64,000 nt of DNA from Bacillota bacterium (lineage in GTDB: Bacteria; Bacillota; Clostridia; DSM-8532): the NCBI GenBank assembly GCA_022702935.2, contig JAKIML020000074.1:1-64000 (forward strand). Reading direction: 5' to 3'. Positions 61,117 through 64,000 of the stretch are shown here, one piece after another (positions within the stretch are counted from its first letter, which is position 1; every line of letters begins with the position of its first letter). The position numbers and the translations under genes were made by a program. Below the pieces are notes generated by a model that had not been told where the DNA came from, searched no databases, and worked only from the letters and a program-made list of their open reading frames with translations.

Positions 61117-64000
61117 ATGCCAAAACGCACTGATATTCACAAGATCCTGATTATCGGTTCGGGGCCTATTGTCATTGGCCAGGCCTGTGAGTTCGACTAC
61201 TCGGGAACCCAAGCCTGCAAGGCCTTGAAAAAACTCGGCTATGAGATTGTTCTGGTCAACTCCAACCCGGCTACCATCATGACCGATCCGGGAACTGCCG
61301 ATGTCACCTACATTGAACCCCTTAATGTGGAAAGGCTCACCCAAATTATTGAAAAAGAGCGGCCCGACGCCCTTCTTCCCAATCTTGGCGGGCAGACAGG
61401 ACTTAACCTGTGCCTGGAGCTCCATAAAGCAGGTGTCCTCGAAAAATATGGTGTCGAGGTCATTGGTATCAAGGTAGACGCCATTGAGCGGGGTGAGGAT
61501 CGCATTGCCTTCAAGGAGACCATGAATCGTTTAGGCATTGAAATCGCTCGAAGCAAGCCGGCTTACAGCGTGGAAGAGGCCGAGGCCATTGCCCAGGAGC
61601 TGGGCTATCCTGTGGTGGTCCGCCCTGCTTATACCATGGGCGGCACCGGCGGCGGCCTGGTCTATAATGTGGAGGAACTGCGCACCGTGGTCAATCGCGG
61701 TATCGCGGCCAGCCTGGTGGGTCAGGTTCTGATTGAGGAATCGGTTCTGGGCTGGGAAGAACTTGAGCTGGAGATTGTCCGGGATGCCAAGAATCAGATG
61801 ATTACCGTCTGCTTCATCGAGAATGTGGATCCCATGGGTGTACATACCGGCGACTCCTTCTGTACCGCTCCCATGCTCACCATCAGCAAGGAGCTGCAGG
61901 CAAGGCTTCAGAAGTATGCCTATTCCATTGTGGAGGCCATAGAGGTCATTGGCGGCACCAATGTCCAGTTTGCCCATGACCCTGTCACCGACCGGGTGGT
62001 CATTATCGAAATCAACCCCAGAACCTCCCGCTCCTCTGCTCTGGCTTCCAAGGCTACGGGCTTCCCCATCGCCTTTATCTCGGCCATGCTGGCAGTCGGT
62101 GTGACCCTGGACGAGATTCCCTATTGGCGGGAAGGCACCCTGGAGAAGTACACTCCCTGGGGCGACTATGTGGTTGTAAAATTCGCCCGCTGGGCCTTTG
62201 AGAAGTTCAAGGATGCCAAGGACATGCTGGGTACCCAGATGCGGGCCGTCGGCGAGGTTATGAGCATTGGCAAAAACTATAAAGAAGCCTTCCAAAAGGC
62301 CATCCGTTCTTTGGAAATCGGCCGCTATGGACTGGGCTTTGCCAAGGACTTCAACACCCTGCCCCTGGAAGAGCTGATGGCAAGACTCGCAGAACCTTCC
62401 AGCGAGCGCCATTTTCTCCTCTATGAGGCCATTCGGAAAGGCGCCTCTATCGATGAGCTCCATAACCTCACCCATATCAAGAAATTCTTCCTGGAGCAAA
62501 TGAAGGAGCTTGTAGATTTGGAGGAGGAGCTCCTCACCTATAAAGGACAAACCCTTCCCGATGGTTTACTCATCAAGGCCAAGAAGGATGGCTTTGCCGA
62601 CCGTTACCTGGCCAAGCTGCTGGATATGCCCGAAGCCCAAATACGCAAGCAGAGACTGACCCTGGGTGTGACCGAGGGCTGGGAGGCCGTACCCGTCAGC
62701 GGTGTCAATGATGCCGCTTACTACTATTCCACCTATAACGCGCCTGACAGCAGCCCATCCTCCAGCAAGCAAAAGGTCATGATCTTAGGCGGGGGCCCCA
62801 ATCGTATCGGCCAGGGTATTGAATTTGACTATTGCTGCGTCCATGCGGCTTTTGCCCTGAAAGAGATGGGCTTTGAGACCATTATTGTCAACTGCAACCC
62901 CGAAACGGTTTCCACCGATTATGATACTTCCGACAAGCTTTACTTTGAGCCCCTGACCGTGGAGGATGTGCTGAGCATCTATGAAAAGGAAAAGCCCCTG
63001 GGGGTTATCGCCCAGTTCGGCGGACAGACACCCTTAAACATTGCCAGGGAGTTAGCAGCCGCCGGGGTGAAAATTCTTGGCACCTCTCCCGATACTATTG
63101 ATTTGGCCGAGGATCGGGATCGGTTCCGGGCCATGATGGAAAAGCTCAACATTCCCATGCCCAAAGCCAGTATGGCCTGCAATACCGAGGAGGCTCTTGA
63201 AGCCGCCCTTGAAATCGGTTATCCGCTCATGGCCAGACCCTCTTATGTCCTGGGAGGCAGGGGCATGGAAGTGGTCTATGACGAGGAGGGGCTTATCAAT
63301 TATATGGCTGCAGCGGTCGATGTTTCTCCTGAGCGGCCCATCCTCATTGACAAATTCCTGGAGAACGCCACTGAATGCGAGGCCGATGCCATCAGCGACG
63401 GCAACTTTTGCGTAGTGCCCGCTGTCATGGAGCATATTGAGCAGGCCGGCATCCATTCCGGGGATTCAGCCTGCGTTATCCCCCCTGTCAGCATTCCTGA
63501 AAACCATATCCAAACCATCACCGAATATACCGAGAAAATCGCCCGTGAGCTGGGTGTGGTAGGTCTGATGAACATGCAGTACGCCATCTACCAGGACAAG
63601 GTGTATGTGCTTGAGGCCAATCCCCGTGCCTCCCGTACCGTGCCCCTGGTGTCCAAGGTCTGCAACACCCCCATGGCAAAGCTTGCTACACAGCTTATCA
63701 TGGGTAAGGAAACGGGCCACAAAGTGGACATCCCTTCATTGGCTCCAAGGAAAATCAAGCACTATGGCGTCAAGGAGGCCGTCTTCCCCTTTAATATGTT
63801 CCCCGAGGTAGATCCTTTGCTGGGGCCTGAAATGCGGTCCACGGGCGAAGTGCTGGGGCTTTCCGATTCCTTCGGCATGGCCTTCTACAAGTCCCAGGAG
63901 GCCACATCCCTGATGCTTCCTACCTCGGGCACCGTCCTTATCAGCGTTTCTGAAAAGGACCGTCCCCAGGTGCTGGAAACCGCCAGACATTTTGCCGAGT
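61117..64000 (+). CDS. carB: Carbamoyl-phosphate synthase large subunit (partial, runs off the window)
   Basis: 961 codons are visible of an expected ~1070. Two ATP-grasp halves are seen: the first starts KILIIGSGPIVIGQACEFDY (with Gly-rich ATP loop YTMGGTGGG), and the second starts MILGGGPNRIGQGIEFDY with SYVLGGRGMEVVYDE. The oligomerisation region lies between them. The allosteric MGS domain is only begun at the right edge. GGAGG precedes the ATG. carA is not upstream; about 225 bases of non-coding DNA with a promoter lie there instead. Confidence 0.97.
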   Translation, partial: MPKRTDIHKILIIGSGPIVIGQACEFDYSGTQACKALKKLGYEIVLVNSNPATIMTDPGTADVTYIEPLNVERLTQIIEKERPDALLPNLGGQTGLNLCLELHKAGVLEKYGVEVIGIKVDAIERGEDRIAFKETMNRLGIEIARSKPAYSVEEAEAIAQELGYPVVVRPAYTMGGTGGGLVYNVEELRTVVNRGIAASLVGQVLIEESVLGWEELELEIVRDAKNQMITVCFIENVDPMGVHTGDSFCTAPMLTISKELQARLQKYAYSIVEAIEVIGGTNVQFAHDPVTDRVVIIEINPRTSRSSALASKATGFPIAFISAMLAVGVTLDEIPYWREGTLEKYTPWGDYVVVKFARWAFEKFKDAKDMLGTQMRAVGEVMSIGKNYKEAFQKAIRSLEIGRYGLGFAKDFNTLPLEELMARLAEPSSERHFLLYEAIRKGASIDELHNLTHIKKFFLEQMKELVDLEEELLTYKGQTLPDGLLIKAKKDGFADRYLAKLLDMPEAQIRKQRLTLGVTEGWEAVPVSGVNDAAYYYSTYNAPDSSPSSSKQKVMILGGGPNRIGQGIEFDYCCVHAAFALKEMGFETIIVNCNPETVSTDYDTSDKLYFEPLTVEDVLSIYEKEKPLGVIAQFGGQTPLNIARELAAAGVKILGTSPDTIDLAEDRDRFRAMMEKLNIPMPKASMACNTEEALEAALEIGYPLMARPSYVLGGRGMEVVYDEEGLINYMAAAVDVSPERPILIDKFLENATECEADAISDGNFCVVPAVMEHIEQAGIHSGDSACVIPPVSIPENHIQTITEYTEKIARELGVVGLMNMQYAIYQDKVYVLEANPRASRTVPLVSKVCNTPMAKLATQLIMGKETGHKVDIPSLAPRKIKHYGVKEAVFPFNMFPEVDPLLGPEMRSTGEVLGLSDSFGMAFYKSQEATSLMLPTSGTVLISVSEKDRPQVLETARHFAE

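Noticed and set aside
61531-62550. 339-codon minus-strand open frame
   Set aside because: Antisense shadow of carB; no start signal or recognisable motif.

Overview
This window looks like chromosome from a spore-forming, anaerobic Firmicute of class Clostridia. The evidence is spoVS, an AbrB/SpoVT regulator, the dgt-dnaG-rpoD cluster, the rny-ymdB-spoVS order, infC-rpmI-rplT behind an L20-type leader, meso-diaminopimelate dehydrogenase, and strong AGGAGG ribosome-binding sites. No genus can be assigned from the sequence alone. Most genes lie on the minus strand. There is no CRISPR array, intact insertion sequence or prophage.

Layout. 0.2-5.7 kb: a two-gene heterodimeric ABC exporter followed by a WYL regulator and two small genes. 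5.9-8.2 kb: a small membrane protein, a YerB-like lipoprotein, a DUF1292 protein and RuvX. 8.3-13.3 kb: the glycolytic block gap-pgk-tpiA-gpmI (no cggR or eno). 13.5-16.7 kb: a SpoU methyltransferase, rplT-rpmI-infC, and a MarR-flavodoxin pair. 16.9-19.2 kb: an RCC1-repeat/SLH surface protein and a CPBP protease remnant. 19.5-24.9 kb: rpoD, dnaG, dgt, abrB and a zinc-ribbon membrane protein. 25.1-28.4 kb: tRNA-Pro, a DUF3810 protein and a SulP transporter. 28.6-40.6 kb: SPFH/NfeD, a GNAT-like protein, PhoH/PIN, YhaM, HD-GYP, phosphoglucomutase, spoVS, ymdB, rny and folD. 40.7-51.4 kb: ddh, YgiQ, a TPR protein, FtsK/SpoIIIE, then a lysine riboswitch driving dapA-dapB, then a YesL-like protein. 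51.5-57.7 kb is the accessory block. 57.7-64 kb: a PurF-like protein, a DUF1846 protein and carB, which runs off the end.

The most interesting locus is at 53.46-55.24 kb. A three-gene minus-strand operon encodes an ArsR-family repressor, HgcA (membrane corrinoid protein with the NVWCAAGK cap-helix motif) and HgcB (2[4Fe-4S] ferredoxin with a terminal Cys pair). Together HgcA and HgcB are the mercury-methylation genes, so the organism is a predicted producer of methylmercury. The operon has a recognisable promoter with inverted repeats over it, and is divergent from an SsuABC/TauABC-type ABC importer. It sits beside the wreck of a MerR/ABC-2 export locus placed just after a tRNA-Leu gene, which suggests an accessory-gene hot spot.

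Other points of note are a lysine riboswitch whose 3' P1 strand can form a ten-pair antiterminator, AUU start codons for infC and possibly rny, paired palindromes over the MarR promoter, and a PurF paralogue whose N-terminal catalytic Cys is Gly.
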